This document shows positions 24,490-37,200 of a stretch of DNA of 64,000 nt, piece after piece; the first letter of the stretch is position 1; each line of letters starts with the position of its first letter. The DNA is from Ciborinia camelliae (Eukaryota > Ascomycota > Leotiomycetes > Helotiales > Sclerotiniaceae), in NCBI GenBank assembly GCA_025890175.1, contig JANPYM010000009.1, positions 1,241,782 through 1,305,781 on the forward strand. Direction: 5' to 3'. The position numbers were made by a program, and so were the translations under genes. The notes beneath the pieces were generated by a model, which was not told the origin of the DNA, made no database searches, and saw nothing but the letters and a program-made list of their open reading frames with translations.

Positions 24490-25229
24490 ATGTCCCGAAA
24501 AGTGCCAAAAGGCGAGTACATCGAGACCGTAAGCTTCCCTTCATTTCACCGCCCACTCTGCCATCCCATAGCCTCATGCCACAACCAAATAAACATATAC
24601 TAAACTCGCTCTCTAGGACACAGGCAACAAAGTCTCCCGCCGTTCCCAAATCATCGGCACAACCAATATTATCCTCGGAGGCAAAACGGTTATTCAAGCC
24701 GAGGTTATTATCAGGGGAGATTTATTAAGAACCATTCCTCCAGGTGAGAAGGCGGGAAGTCCAGTTGCGGTCGCGATTGGGAGGTATTGTTTTTTTAGTA
24801 GGGGCTGTGAGTTGAGGCCCCCGGGGAAGATCTATAGAGGGTTTGTTGGATTCTTTTCTTCCTTGATTCTCGCATCTTCATTGAAACTACTATTTAGAGG
24901 TTCTATTACTGATGTGATGGGAAAATGACAGAACATTCTCATACTTCCCCCTCAAAATCGGCGACCATGTATTCGTCGGTTCCGGCTCAATAATCGAAGC
25001 AGCGATGCTGGGCAATCATGTTCATATTGGCGCAAATTCTGTGGTGGGGAAGTTTGTTATAGTTAAGGATTTTGTCAAGATTCTGGAGGGCACGGTTGTG
25101 CCGCCGGGTATGGTGATACCGAGTTTTAGTGTCGTGGGAGGGGTGCCAGGGAGGGTTGTGGGGGAGGTTGCAGAGGGGGAGATTGAGGGCATGGATTTGA
25201 GGGAGATTTATAGGGGGATCAGGAATTAG
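24490..25229 (+). CDS. Dynactin subunit p25 (DCTN5, Neurospora ro-12 type)
   Basis: Pointed-end-complex subunit of dynactin, which links dynein to endosomal cargo and supports nuclear migration in hyphae. Exons 24490-24528, 24617-24840 and 24932-25229, with introns of 88 and 91 nt, sum to 561 nt, giving 186 residues. Family landmarks in order are EYIETDTGNKVSRRSQI, ILGGKTVIQ, IIRGDL, AIGRYCFF, RPPGKIYRG, FPLKIGDHVFVG, NHVHIGANSVVGK and TVVPPGMVIPSFSVVGG. Hexapeptide spacing of Ile/Val/Gly predicts a left-handed beta-helix. The insert PPGEKAGSPVAV between IIRGDL and GRYC is typical of fungal copies. The length matches the family (180-190). The ATG at 24490 is chosen because it gives the family N-terminus in frame with the GTAAGC donor. 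Confidence 0.93.
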
Positions 25230-26576
25230 AAGATGGGGTGGAGGGGAGATGGGGGGTAATGAAGTAGAGAGGCGCTGGGTTTTGGCAGAGACGAGAGGTG
25301 GGCTGGCACAAATGATAATACGAAAGTAGGAATAGAATGACGAGGGATGACGAGGAATAAGGGATACGAAAACCAGATCAGGCTGGCAAATATCCATACG
25401 GAGGAGACACAGATGAGAAGAAATGATACCCAAATTCTTGCGCATATTTTGGCCAATGTCGTTTAGGGTTGTTTTGCATTCGAGGGCCACAAATCGGTTG
25501 ATTTCAGTCCTGCTCACACACATCATGCTTCTTTGCCCCCGTTGTCCGCCCCGCACAGATAGGCAAGGTAGGACTTATGAGGTTGGGAGGTGTTCTACAC
25601 AAATTATGATATGGACGCTGGAATAGATCAATGCGAGATGTGGTAGGAAAGTCATATCAAACCGACTGATATTACTATGGACTAGTCAAATGTGAGAGAA
25701 AATTAATACACAGATTTTTGCTCGCATACTTTTCCCGGCGTGGTTTTAGTATGCAGTGCATTCTCAAGGGCCACAGTTCACGGTAGGTCTCTCATCTGCT
25801 TAGCACATACGCAGGCAATTGCCATTTCGGAGCACAGGAACTGGGCTTGCTTGGCTTTTCTCTTCCTCGAGTCATTTGTGATAGTTCCGGAAGATGAATG
25901 GTTCCTCTGTAATACCCCTCGCCCTATCACTTATATTTGTGGCCTTGACTCCGTGTACCAAGTGGTCTCTATCTCTTTCTTGTCTTCGGGACTGGCTATA
26001 TTCCTTGGTATCTTTTGCTTTGGTGATTCGTCTTATGATCATTCACATATATGTGTTTTGAAGTGTTGAAACCTTGGGTTGAGGGTGTGGAAAGGGCGCG
26101 TGCGATGGTTTAGGGGGGCTTCATCCTTTAAAATCCATCAACTATGATATGATCATCATTATTTTCGGATTGTACTGGTTCATCGAAGATTGGATGGTCT
26201 TTTCTTTGCAATCTTTACTACTTGTAGAGTATCTTCCTTCTCATAGAATGTCTAGGTTTGAAATATATATCTTCCTTTATATCCCATCAAAGAAGTTTGC
26301 ACGCTGTCGATTTTGTCGATGTTGATGCTTGCTGCTGTTTGGTGCGAATACAACTCGTAGGTCAAACGAGATTTTCATGCGCGAATCATGGGGATGAGAA
26401 ACCCAAGAATGCGTAAAAATGGTCATCAACATGTAGATTTGTAAGATGGTCATAATGTCGGTCGCTCCAAATGAGCATTTACAGAGACTACAGGTTAAGC
26501 CAATTATTAGTACCCATGGTTGAACTGTCTGTAATCGCGAGACTTCTGGAAAAAATAAAATTCTGGGGATCTTTTC
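25230..26576. other. Intergenic, no gene supported
   Basis: 1.35 kb with several short frames (for example 25740-26069 plus and 25226-25456 minus) and no motif. The longest minus frame, 24987-25556, runs antisense into the dynactin exon and is a shadow. Confidence 0.45.
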
Positions 26577-27960
26577 TGCCCGGAAGAAACTCTGGAGGAA
26601 ATGAAGAATCATTTCTCTTCGATACTACTCGAAAAAGGGTACCAGTGTGAAAGAGGAGTTGTTGTCTTGCAAGGAATGGGAGACGTTAGCAAATCCCAAA
26701 TTGCCCTGGAGTATATATATATATATATATACAGGAGCCCAGGATACCATACTACAGCTTTCTGGATCGACGCAACAATTCTAATACGATTCAAGAGAGC
26801 AGAAGGGGTATTATCAAAATTCTTATCACGCACTACGCGAAAAAGAACCAGGGAGTCCACAACTTCAAAGACGTTGCGGTCGACCTTGGAATACCAACAC
26901 AGATAATAGGCGACTGGGCATTAACCAACAAAGGGCAGAAGCAGTGTGGAAGTCCGTCCGGAATGGACTAGATAAGGATGGAATTTGTGGATGGTGCCTT
27001 GTCGTAGATGGACTCAATGATGAAAGTGACGCGCAAAGGGTGCAGGAATTACTGCCGAAGAGTGCATACGGTCATGTTGTTGTCACGTCGAGGGTGTTCA
27101 GGACAAAATTGCAGATTCATCGACGTCCCTGTATTGGATAGAGAGTCTGGGCTGAGATTACTGCTCGGAGACCAGAAATCTGCTTGGTCAATTGGATGAT
27201 AAATAGCACCGCGATCTTTTGTGGGAGTAGAATTTTCTTTTTTCATTACCATTTATTCTCCCGAGATCTACTTATCACATATACTGTCGGTGATTGAGCC
27301 TCCACTTGGAATACAGTATCAGAAAACTGGTGAGACATCCATGTATTGAGACGTGAGGCAACGGGATGAGGCACTCGATAATCTAGTTATGTACTCATCA
27401 CTTATGAAACGCAGAAGCTCACATGCCGCCAAGGAAGAGATATTCTCGATCACCCCCTAGTCTAACGCTTTGCTCAAGAGACCGTTATCGAAAGCAAGTC
27501 GGTCAGTCTGGCACCTATGAATAATCTTGCTTTGGTGTACGAAGACATGGGCAAATATGGCGAAGGTGCAAACCTATGAGAGGACTGCATTGAGTTAAAA
27601 TTACAGCGTGCGTCATGGGCCGAAGCATCAAGATACCCATAAGTTCTTGAACAACGTGGCGCGATTCAAGAAAACATATGGGCGATTACGAAGGAGCTCT
27701 AGGCTGGTACAAGATCATGACGGAGGAATCGGAGTCGATTTACGGCCTGGCGAATCGCACCATAATTGATGCACTATATGATTTGGCGTCGTCCTATTCT
27801 ATTACCAAGATTACCAAGTTCGTCGAGTGGAAGAGGCGGAACAGGTTGGAAAAGAGATAGCCGATGCAAAAATGATCTTGAATAATGCCAAAAACTCAGG
27901 TGGTTTACTTTATGAGGATGATGAAGAGACAAGTATGGTATTAACTCGGATATGTAAGGG
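26577..27960 (+). pseudogene. Relic of an NB-ARC/TPR (STAND, NLR-like) protein
   Basis: Fragments in family order lie in different frames. A P-loop segment VVVLQGMGDVSKSQIALEY is at about 26657-26713, where functional members have GMGGVGKS/T, so the Walker A glycines are changed. FWIDATI follows, then CLVVDGLNDESD (Walker B region, about 27000-27030) and YGHVVVTSR (about 27065-27095). Then tetratricopeptide pieces APMNNLALVYEDMGKYGEG (about 27510-27570) and MGDYEGALGWYKIMTEE (27678-27728) follow. Stops and frameshifts separate the pieces, and a TA dinucleotide expansion has entered the P-loop exon. Functional relatives act in fungal non-self recognition. The N-terminal effector domain is not visible. 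Confidence 0.75.
26712..26731. repeat. TA dinucleotide repeat inside the NB-ARC relic
   Basis: Ten TA units directly follow the ALEY codons of the P-loop segment and are read as Ile-Tyr repeats, replacing the usual Tyr/His-rich helix. Confidence 0.9.
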
Positions 27961-29636
27961 CCAGTTGCTGGTAGTTGAGTGATCTGGATACTTTCAACAT
28001 GAAGGTGAAACTATGAGATGATCTGTCATGATCTTTGATTTTTCTGTGTCTTCTTCACATTCCATAGGGTGACACTCGCTTACCCCCTTCATCATACCAC
28101 ACCTAGGTATTGCATTTTTTGAAGTGATCAATCAACACCGCGGCAAACCCTCAACTTTCCCCAAAATTAAGATTACAATTTTTCCCTCTCATAAACCAAC
28201 GAACGAACGAACGAACGAATAATCATCTCCTCTCTCCTCTCCACATCCTATACATTCCATATAGACATTTTATCATAAAAATATATTCATTTCCTTCCCT
28301 CATCCACCTAGTACTATTTCCGTCATTTTATATCTCAAATTCTGTTCCTCTCAAATACAACCATCCATCATACATCAGCTCGCAAATCCGGCACAAACTA
28401 TAATGATATTTACCTAGGTAGGGGTACCCTTACCCTTATTTATCCTCCCTCATCCTCATCCTCATCCATCCACACCCCCACGAAACTCCAAGCTCCAACC
28501 CTCCACGAATATGCATCCACGATCAATCAATCAATCAATCAATCAATCAACCCCAGTGCTCTCCCTCTCTCCAGACTCCATCCATCCATCCATCCATCCC
28601 TACACTTCCATTCCATTTCACTTAATTCCGCCCCGCACGCCTCACGATGGATCCCTGAATCCCTGAATCCCCGATGCCCCTCCAGGCTCAAGCAGCTGGA
28701 GGTGCTTCCAAAAAGAAAATCCGCATCACGTCATCACGTCATCACCCCCACTTCGCCCACCCCACCCACCCACTCACTCACCTACCTACTCCCTGCAATT
28801 GATCCACCCTGCTCCTCCAGGATAACTCGTGCTACTGGTAGCAGATACCTACTGCATGGCACAGCACGTCACTACTCCAGTCCCCAGGGCCCTTAATATG
28901 TAATCTATATTATTACCTAGCATATCATCTATAATTGATTGCAGACATCCCTGAGGATTGACATCATAGGTAGCTTTCCAGACAGACAGACAGACAGACA
29001 GACATGCATCACACACAAGATAATCATCACCAGATAGTCATCACGAAATTTAAAAAAAAAGAACACAATAATCGAGCTCAAATCATCTCCACCTCCATTC
29101 AATTCAATTCCACCATATCCTCGTACATTACACCAATCCTATCCGCGCTATAAACCTTTTTACAAGAATTTTCCTTTCCTCATTCCGTGGTATCATCTGC
29201 CGTTCCATTATTTTCATTTCCCATCTATTTGCCTCCCAAGCAAGTCTAGATCTATAGTGTATCCCATCTATTGCGTTCAAAGCCCATCTCAAAGCAAAGA
29301 AGTGTAGGAGCGATCTCAAACTCCAACCCCTCATAAAATATAAACATATAATAACTCCCATTCCCTCCGTTTCAAAAGAATGTAATGAGTGCGCCTTCCT
29401 TCCCTTCATTCACCGCAACCAGCAACCATAAACACCAACGCATGCTATCCAGCTCCTAGCTCAAGTAACTAACACGATGTTCTGTCCTCCCATCGTATTT
29501 ACAAAACCAAATAAACAACGGCTACATGAGTGTGAACACATACGTACGAGTGAGTATGTGATATATACTCTTCTCTTCCATATACACCAATTTTCTCTTA
29601 TTAACTCCATCCATACCCCGTATAAAGCAAAGTCAT
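27961..29636. other. Intergenic, rich in simple repeats
   Basis: No gene is supported. Simple repeats are dense: ACGA units at 28198-28219, ATCA units at 28523-28552, CATC units near 28577-28598 and GACA units at 28981-29004. TACCTAGGTA occurs at 28411-28420. The plus strand is pyrimidine-rich. The stretch next to 29637 should contain the 3-prime UTR of the ThrE-like gene. Confidence 0.6.
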
Positions 29637-32345
29637 CTAGAAGCTAAACAGCCCACTCCTTCTCTTCCCAAACGGATAAATAATCAACGCACTAAGGAAG
29701 AGACCAACAGTGATCCCAATAGCAACTTGGATCATACTATAACCAACATTAAATACAATGGTATTTAAATCTTCAGAGCTGGTAACCGCAACGGTACTCG
29801 TGCCATTAACCTTCAAGGTTCCGTTTGCGTACGTCGTACTATTCGTGATGGAATCTGCCGTACTCAAGCCTGCGAGGAGAGAACCACCAGCAGCGAGACC
29901 GGAAGGAACTTGTACGAAAATGGCGGGTAACAATGCCGCTGCTGCTACACCATGTCTCACTCTCGAATAAAGGTTTCCCAGAACACCGACAGCGAGAGCA
30001 CCAAGAGTATTAGAAATCTGTGCGCTCGATGGGAATCTCTTTGCCGAAAAGAAGTTCACAATATATCCCGTGAATGAGATACCAAGCATAACAGGCATCT
30101 GTTTGAATTTTGCCTGATTAATGATTGCGAGGGATAGAGTAAAGATTGGAACGAAGCACCAACGAACGTATTGATTCATTGGTGCGTCACATGTAGTCTT
30201 ACTCGTAGCATTTGAGTCCATAAGACCATAGACAGCGGTCCCGATAGTGATACCATATCCAAGGAAGAGGGAATAGATAATTGCGTAGACCATACGGACC
30301 GAACCGGCGACCATAGAACGTGATTGGAGTTCAAGGGAACCACAAAGAACCATGTAACCCGGAAGGATGAGAGCGATAGAAGATTGAGCGAGGGCGGAGA
30401 AACAAAAGAGATCACCTCCTCGTATCGAGCCGAAAGCGCGTGCCAAGAAAGATGTCAAAACTGCAGCAGATATTTCGAAGACATTTGCATAAAGATCGGA
30501 TTTAGGAGCAACAATGAGTTGCAGATATCCAAGAATGGAACCCAATAGAAATGCGATGGGTAAATCGATGAAACGTGCTTCGAATGCAAATGGTGCGACA
30601 CTAGCACTTGCAAACCCATATACCATAACCAAAAACCAAGGATGGTATTTTGGCTTGGCTTGAATAATGGAATCCAACCGTTGTGTAGCTTCCTCAACAC
30701 CAATGACATCATGCACTACCTCCTTGTATATTTCATGGACGTCTTTTAATTTGCCAAGATCAACGCCTTGTACGGATCTAACAAGCTTTACTTCAGTGGT
30801 ATGCGTTGATGCATCGTCAAATGAGATGATCATACAACCAGGGATGTACAGAACTTGTGCATCAATCTCAAGAACACGAGCTGTCATCTTCATATATTCT
30901 TCCAAACGATGTGTCGGTGCTCCATATGTCATTAAGGCTCGACACAGTTTCAAAAGATATTTCTGTCTGCTTAAAGTCTCGGCGATATGGATAGTGATTC
31001 GAATTTCATCCTCCAGTCTAGGCCTTCCAGCCAATTGTCTGGCAGCAGTCTCAATAAGTCTGCCACTATGAGTACGTCTTCCCATTCCAGGTCTCATAGA
31101 CTTCTTTTTGGGGGTCCCGTTTCCTCCGGCTGGTGCAGCTAACATTGCCGATGCTTCCATAAGACCAGCTAGAGTATCTTGAGATTGACTTTTTTGATGA
31201 TACCACTTTGCACTTTTCTTCGGAGTCGTAACTCCAGATGATCCGAGGGAAACTGGTAGGGTACCTTCAGAACCCACATCACTATTTCTTCTAGATACGG
31301 GCGAGCTCATAGTTCCATTGGTGGGTGCATTGTAAAGCTTTAGAAGTGAAGAGAGAACGCCACCTCTGAATTGTTGAGGACGTGGAACATATTCTTCCAT
31401 GATAGCATGCTCATCTTCGGGTGTAACCTGACCAGAGACTAAGCCTGGACGTGGTACAGGCATTTTGAATGCATCTTTTCGACCCTTGCTTGTATGAGAT
31501 CTTACAAGTTTGTGTGCTTCGGTAGAACTGGATTCTTTTGCCTTTTCCTTTTGAATGTCGTCATCGCTATCTGCTCCGTCGTATGGTCTGCTGTCCATCG
31601 GAACAAGTGGAATATCGTCAATTCTAACTGGTAGACCACCAGGATTCCTTGGCCGTGGAGATTGGTAATCGTCTGCATCATCGTCTAAACTGTTTCTTCT
31701 TGAGTTTGGTGTTGAGTGACTTCCAACCAATGAAGCAATTCTCTGTGCTCTACTCTGAGCGGCCAAAGCAGAGAAAGTCTTCTCATTACTTTCTTCCACA
31801 TCCGATAAGTCTCCCTTGTATCCACCCCCCGGGTTGTTCCTCAATACACTCGGTCTGGGCTTGCTAACCGCTGTTGGTGTAACGGGACTGTTGAGGACTG
31901 CTAAATCTGCAAATGGGTTGTCCTTTTCCTTATCGGGAGTGAATTTCAGCAATGAATTGGAACTGCTGTTTTTCGAATGGGACGGTGTGTATTTGGCAGA
32001 TTTCGGCGACAGCATTTTTGATATTCTGTTAGGTGAAAGAGACTTGTCCCTCAATGGGTGGAGGGATTTCTTGTTTTCCGAATCATTGGCTTCATTTGTT
32101 GCATTGAATCGAACTCTGCCTCGATTCTTTGGCGGGGCTCCCCCTGGACTATTTGGTCTGCTTGGGGCTGCACTGTTGACTTCACTGTTGACTCCACTTC
32201 CATTTACACTTGCGGATGGGCTGTTATCCACAGATGCTAATTCCTCGTACACGATGCTGGGATTGTTTTCATTGTTGCTTTCGCTCGTTGGTACATGTTC
32301 GCCGGACATTGTATATGCGTGGATGTTTCGACTTTTCGATGCCAA
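29637..32345 (-). CDS. ThrE/Prm10-like multi-pass membrane protein
   Basis: Single-exon gene of 902 residues. Residues 1 to about 440 are Ser/Pro/Asn-rich and probably cytosolic and phosphorylated (several SPxK/R and RPNSP sites). The conserved part begins with RPRLEDEIRITIHIAETLSRQKYLLKLCRALMTYGAP (written in two overlapping blocks in the family as ThrE) and HRLEEYMKMTARVLEI. It continues through about ten hydrophobic segments, including FGSIRGGDLFCFSALAQSSI and LILPGYMVLCGSLELQS. This is the DUF1212/ThrE family, bacterial threonine/serine exporters and yeast pheromone-regulated Prm10. Transport of small amino acids is possible but unproven in fungi. The first ATG gives MASKSRN; a second ATG at residue 13 (MSGEHVP) is a plausible alternative start. 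Confidence 0.9.
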   Translation of the reverse strand: MASKSRNIHAYTMSGEHVPTSESNNENNPSIVYEELASVDNSPSASVNGSGVNSEVNSAAPSRPNSPGGAPPKNRGRVRFNATNEANDSENKKSLHPLRDKSLSPNRISKMLSPKSAKYTPSHSKNSSSNSLLKFTPDKEKDNPFADLAVLNSPVTPTAVSKPRPSVLRNNPGGGYKGDLSDVEESNEKTFSALAAQSRAQRIASLVGSHSTPNSRRNSLDDDADDYQSPRPRNPGGLPVRIDDIPLVPMDSRPYDGADSDDDIQKEKAKESSSTEAHKLVRSHTSKGRKDAFKMPVPRPGLVSGQVTPEDEHAIMEEYVPRPQQFRGGVLSSLLKLYNAPTNGTMSSPVSRRNSDVGSEGTLPVSLGSSGVTTPKKSAKWYHQKSQSQDTLAGLMEASAMLAAPAGGNGTPKKKSMRPGMGRRTHSGRLIETAARQLAGRPRLEDEIRITIHIAETLSRQKYLLKLCRALMTYGAPTHRLEEYMKMTARVLEIDAQVLYIPGCMIISFDDASTHTTEVKLVRSVQGVDLGKLKDVHEIYKEVVHDVIGVEEATQRLDSIIQAKPKYHPWFLVMVYGFASASVAPFAFEARFIDLPIAFLLGSILGYLQLIVAPKSDLYANVFEISAAVLTSFLARAFGSIRGGDLFCFSALAQSSIALILPGYMVLCGSLELQSRSMVAGSVRMVYAIIYSLFLGYGITIGTAVYGLMDSNATSKTTCDAPMNQYVRWCFVPIFTLSLAIINQAKFKQMPVMLGISFTGYIVNFFSAKRFPSSAQISNTLGALAVGVLGNLYSRVRHGVAAAALLPAIFVQVPSGLAAGGSLLAGLSTADSITNSTTYANGTLKVNGTSTVAVTSSEDLNTIVFNVGYSMIQVAIGITVGLFLSALIIYPFGKRRSGLFSF

Positions 32346-34276
32346 TTGATCCTGCTAAAAGTTCACCTCGAACAGCCCTATACAATAAAATTCGATACAA
32401 AGAATTGGTTTTGGGAGAGAGCGTCGTAGATGTTGGTTGGTGGGGGGTTTGAAGCTCGGCGATCGGTAGGTACCGATTCTTTCAGGATATGATGCACCCA
32501 ACTAACGGTTTGCGTATAGCATCCCACCCCAAAATCTTGGTTAAAACACGCCACAAGATATAAAAAGATCTGAAGGCTCTAAGCTGGGGAAGAAAATACA
32601 AAGATATTTTTTTCTTCCTTTGTAGTGAATAATTGATGAGTCAACAATAAAGAATGGAATGAATGGGAGTATAATAGACGAAGAAATGAAGGGGTTGAAT
32701 TGGTAGTGAATGTTGAAAACTATACTCCGGCTATAATAGTGTAGTGTAGTGAATGAAGACAAAGGATTCTGGGATCTAAAGAGAGCAGAGAGGAGAGAGG
32801 ACAGACGGAAATAAATGGAGAAAAAATAAACGTTTAGTTAGAAAGAAGAAAGACTCAAAGCACTAGTGCCGGTTCCCTCTAAAAGGGTAAGAACAATGGG
32901 GAGTGGACTTGTGGACCAAAGATAAAATAATTATGTACGATGGAGTAGTACGTACAGTATGTATTCACAGTATGGATTCCATCCAGATGCCATACCTTAC
33001 CAGTCAGTCAGTCAGACCACACTATGAGAATCCAGATTTCTTTGGCTCCTCTTTCGAAAAATGGATTGATGAAGAAATCTATTGCCCAAAGCTTTATGCT
33101 TACCTCAAAGATCTTCATTGAGGTTCTCGGCATGGTAATCATACCTATAACAAATGCTTGAGGTTTAGAAAAAAAAGACTTGAGAAATTTAAAAACCTAA
33201 AAACACGGAAACCAATTTCTCACTACCGGAGTGCCAAAGTTCCATTACCATGTAAATTATAATATGTAATAATAATGATGTAAATTGTCCCAAGGTTTCT
33301 AGCTTTGCCACATGAAATTATTCTCTCCATGTCGTCAAAACTTCAGTATTATCAAAGTTCGTAACTTTCAATTGGCACGTATCACAGTTGGTAAGCCCCT
33401 GAGGGTGTAGTATCTCTGTGGGCTCCTATGACTTGTAACCATTGACGAGTCCTGTTACCCGTACTTATTTGAGACAATGGGTTGGTTGATGTTCATGATG
33501 TGTTTTGGCAAAATGGATTTATGGGTTGAATCAAGGAATATTGTCATGGATGGAAGGGCCCAACTGCCTATCCAAAGAAAGATACATGTGAATTGTATCA
33601 TTTTGTATGGCTACCGTGCGATCCCTATTCAGTATTCTTTCAAGGATTTATTGCAATCTTTCCAATAATTGGTAACGCGTCTTTCCAACGCCGCTCTCCT
33701 AGCGAGGCTACCAAGTCCTGGTGATCAAATGCGAGGTTGACAGTTGCATTTGTTTCCAAAGATAAAGAGGATAATGTGATGATCTCCACTTTCTTCCGGG
33801 TTTCCTTCAAATCTGGAAACCAAAAAGTGGTAGTGGAGGACAAGCTACCCCCATCAAATATAGGGGGACTCCCATGTTCGAAATGAATGGGATCCACTGC
33901 CATACAAGAAGCAACATTTGGGCAGCGAGCCATTCACCTGTGACCTGGGAGATGAAGTCTTACCCTGAACGTGTTTGGTTTCCCAAGTTCCAATATCGAG
34001 ATCTAACTTTCGGGATCCATTCTCATCTTTCAGTAGATTCGTAATAAGGTGGGTGGATTGTGACGACTAAGGTGGACAGGTCACAGCTGGAAGGAAGATG
34101 TTTGCGTGTCACTGTGACTCCAGACTGGTATGTTCTCTCTATTTTTAAGTTGCATAAAAGCCACAAAGCTTGTATGATGGACTATCTTATTTCCAATGAA
34201 ATATACGAAGTTCTCCATCGTACTCTTGCTTTGCCATCGAAATATCGTTGATATTGCAGTAGGTAGTGTGAGCGGG

Positions 34277-34293
34277 ACGTACGGGCCGTACGT
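34277..34293. repeat. Perfect palindrome ACGTACGG-G-CCGTACGT
   Basis: An 8-base perfect inverted repeat with one central base in the gene desert. It shares the CCGTAC core with the hairpins near 11.43 and 42.7 kb. Confidence 0.8.
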
Positions 34294-37200
34294 ATACTTT
34301 CCTGCATGAACATGCAAACGCTTTATCAGCACGTAGGTAGTACGATTTACGAGATTCGGCATAGGATACAACCTTACAGGTAGTGCCTTGACCACCAATG
34401 ATTCGTGTTACAGTAGTTTCAGCCACCAGAGGTATGTGTTGGGAATACTTCACATGCAAATGTAAAATTAAATGACTTCTCAAATTCCAATATATTGACT
34501 GACTAGTTACTGTAATGTTTAATCTTGGTGATGAAAATGAGAAAGAATATCAAAATCTTACGGTATTCACACCGTTTACAGTCCTATACATGTCTGCATC
34601 TCACCATACAGTTTACAAATTCAAAAGGAAAATCTCAACACTCTTTCTAGAAGGAACATACTTTTACCCCTGTTTTTGCCCTATCAATTATACCGTGGTA
34701 GTAGCGGGAGCGAAATCGCCACATCCCACCGTTACCACGATCAAGGGGTAAAACAAAATGCAAGGAAGGAGTCCACATCCGGAAGGACTAATCAGGTAAA
34801 TCCGAGCCTTTTGATATTGTACAGGGGCAAAAACCTTGCACACTTTTTCTTTTCCTCTGTTTTTTTACTTTCCCTCGCTCCTTGAAAAATATTCACACTT
34901 TTTGATATCCACTTCCAAAGTCTTGGTATCTCTGGAATCTAGAGTCTGGAACTTTTTTATACCTTCCCATCAGCCTTCTGGGCGTACGCCATGATCTGGA
35001 CCCTTTTCGATCATCCATAAGACTTCCATAATCGGTGAAAACTCGGTCGCTCTATTGAACAAAGTAAAAGCTCCAAGCTGACACGCAGGATACATGATAC
35101 TTCACATCAATAAGACGGGGGGGCCCATCTCCTACCCGCTGCCAGATGACAGATGTGGCTTGCAGTCTCCACGCGATATCAAGCATCAAGACATCCATGA
35201 TATCGTTATCGATTCATACCGAATTGTATTGGATCCCAACAAAATGCAAAAATCTGAGTTCTTCGTGATGTTATAATTCGTTTCTACCGTTCCCTCCTCG
35301 AGCGATACTCCTTGCTTTACTGGCTTCCCTTTTAAACTTGATCTTTCCCATGCATTTCCTTCTCCTTCTTCTACTTGATAAGGGACCTTGTGTTGATCAT
35401 TCCGTTTATATTCTTAGCAACAACCATTCTATTTACAGTAGTTCAAGTACCCGCACATTTCGGGCGGTTGTTAATCACGCTCATCTTGATCTACCTACCT
35501 ACTCACAGAACCATAAAACTATTCATATACCAGTACAGTACTACACAGCCATAGTCGCGATGTTAATCATTCCTGATAATCATGATTATCAGACTGGACA
35601 ATCAAGACGATCCAATTTCTCTCCAAGAACGAATCACCAAATGTTTGATAGCTCGGAATTCCCAAAATAGAATATTGGTACGCAGCTTGATTACATTCAG
35701 CGCCTGTGATTGTCGACAGCAGTTTCAGCTCTTCTCCTTATCACCACAAGAATGAGAGAAATGTTCTAATGAGCATCGACCACCAACGATTCCTGAGACG
35801 GACTATAGACATGGGTAAAGGGATGCCCGAAATGGCCGGTTTCAAAATAAGCTATTGTTTCTATTGAGGATCAGAGATAGTATCGCTACACCTAATGATA
35901 TCGATTTTGAAAAAAAATCTTAATCGCCCTTGCTGACGATCTGGCTTTTTGGATGAGTACCTTGGAATTTCAAATGCCATTTGAGTATCGATCATTGTCT
36001 GAGATTGGCTTTATGTTTGGGCGATCGATTTTTGGGAAATTCCCATGGAAACTAAACATATTAACATATGGGAATTTTCTCGATTCGAATGTTGCTACAT
36101 GCGAAGTATTGTATTGTAGGTAGCTTCTCATCAAAAACCAAAACAAATTCACCGCTTAATAAACCCCCCACGCTTTCGGCCGTGCGGACGTTATCATCCA
36201 CAGTGCCGCTACTGATCCAGCACTCCACTATCAGACTTATTTCTCATCTCCTGTAGGATCCACCACTGCCCAATCGTACTACATGGCTGACCATAACTTC
36301 GGGATTTCCAATCAGAGAAATGAGGGCCGAAGCAGACCATTCTCCAACAGGAAAACGTCCTTCTGAAAGTATAAGATTCCCGTGCAGTGTCACAGTGTGG
36401 TAAGTAGATTGCATATTCTAGAACATTGGTCGTTATCAGGTCCTTTTTATTCTCCGATCATAAAAATCCTGCTATGCAAATTTCCGCTATACACCGCTAG
36501 GCTTGGGTGTTGATAAATCCACTGAGATTTCTTTGCCGTGGCCACATGGCAGCAACGCTGTCACGCCCTTTCGGCAGAGGGACCGAAATTGATACCGCCT
36601 TGCTTTTTTTTGCTTTTAGGAGTTCACAAATCTTTATTGATAAAAGAAATCTCCCTTTTCCCCCCAAAAGCCGGTCTTTGCACATCCACTTCATATATAT
36701 TTTTCAAATTGGCTGCAGCGCCGTCAAATTTTATTCACCGTTGCGAGCTCAAGCAAGTAGTCTCTCGCTTGATACCTCCCTCGTCAAGAAGGTAACAACA
36801 TAAAAGTTACAGTTTCACACATTGCCCGCAGTTTAATGATTTAGATCATATCTGTCGGCATTATCTGGATTAGCAATTTCATTGGGGTATTTTTAAATGC
36901 TATCAATTATATATATATAGATAGATATATAATGATTACAGAAGTAAAAAGTTTGATATAAATATGCTATAAAGTTCGAGGTTTTTATATCTATTACTAC
37001 CTAGTGCATTTTAATTTTATTGAGAGATCTCAGGCCCCTCGGGATAAAAAGTCACCAGCCGAACTATTCAAACTTTTCTTCATCTTCTGAGAACTAGCGA
37101 AGCAGACTGATATCGTAAAAGATATCTAGTATACGTTTTTTTGCTGGAAGATTTCATCGTGAAAGTTTTGGTAGCTGACTTGATGATTTCACAGTATTGT

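Noticed and set aside
24987..25556. 189-codon minus-strand frame
   Set aside because: Overlaps the third exon of dynactin p25 antisense; low complexity and no motif.
28198..29004. Possible CRISPR-like or regulatory direct-repeat array
   Set aside because: The repeats are simple tetranucleotide tracts of different sequence with no spacer structure, and the genome is eukaryotic.
31816..32349. 177-codon plus-strand frame
   Set aside because: Antisense shadow of the ThrE/Prm10-like gene, whose protein is clearly conserved.
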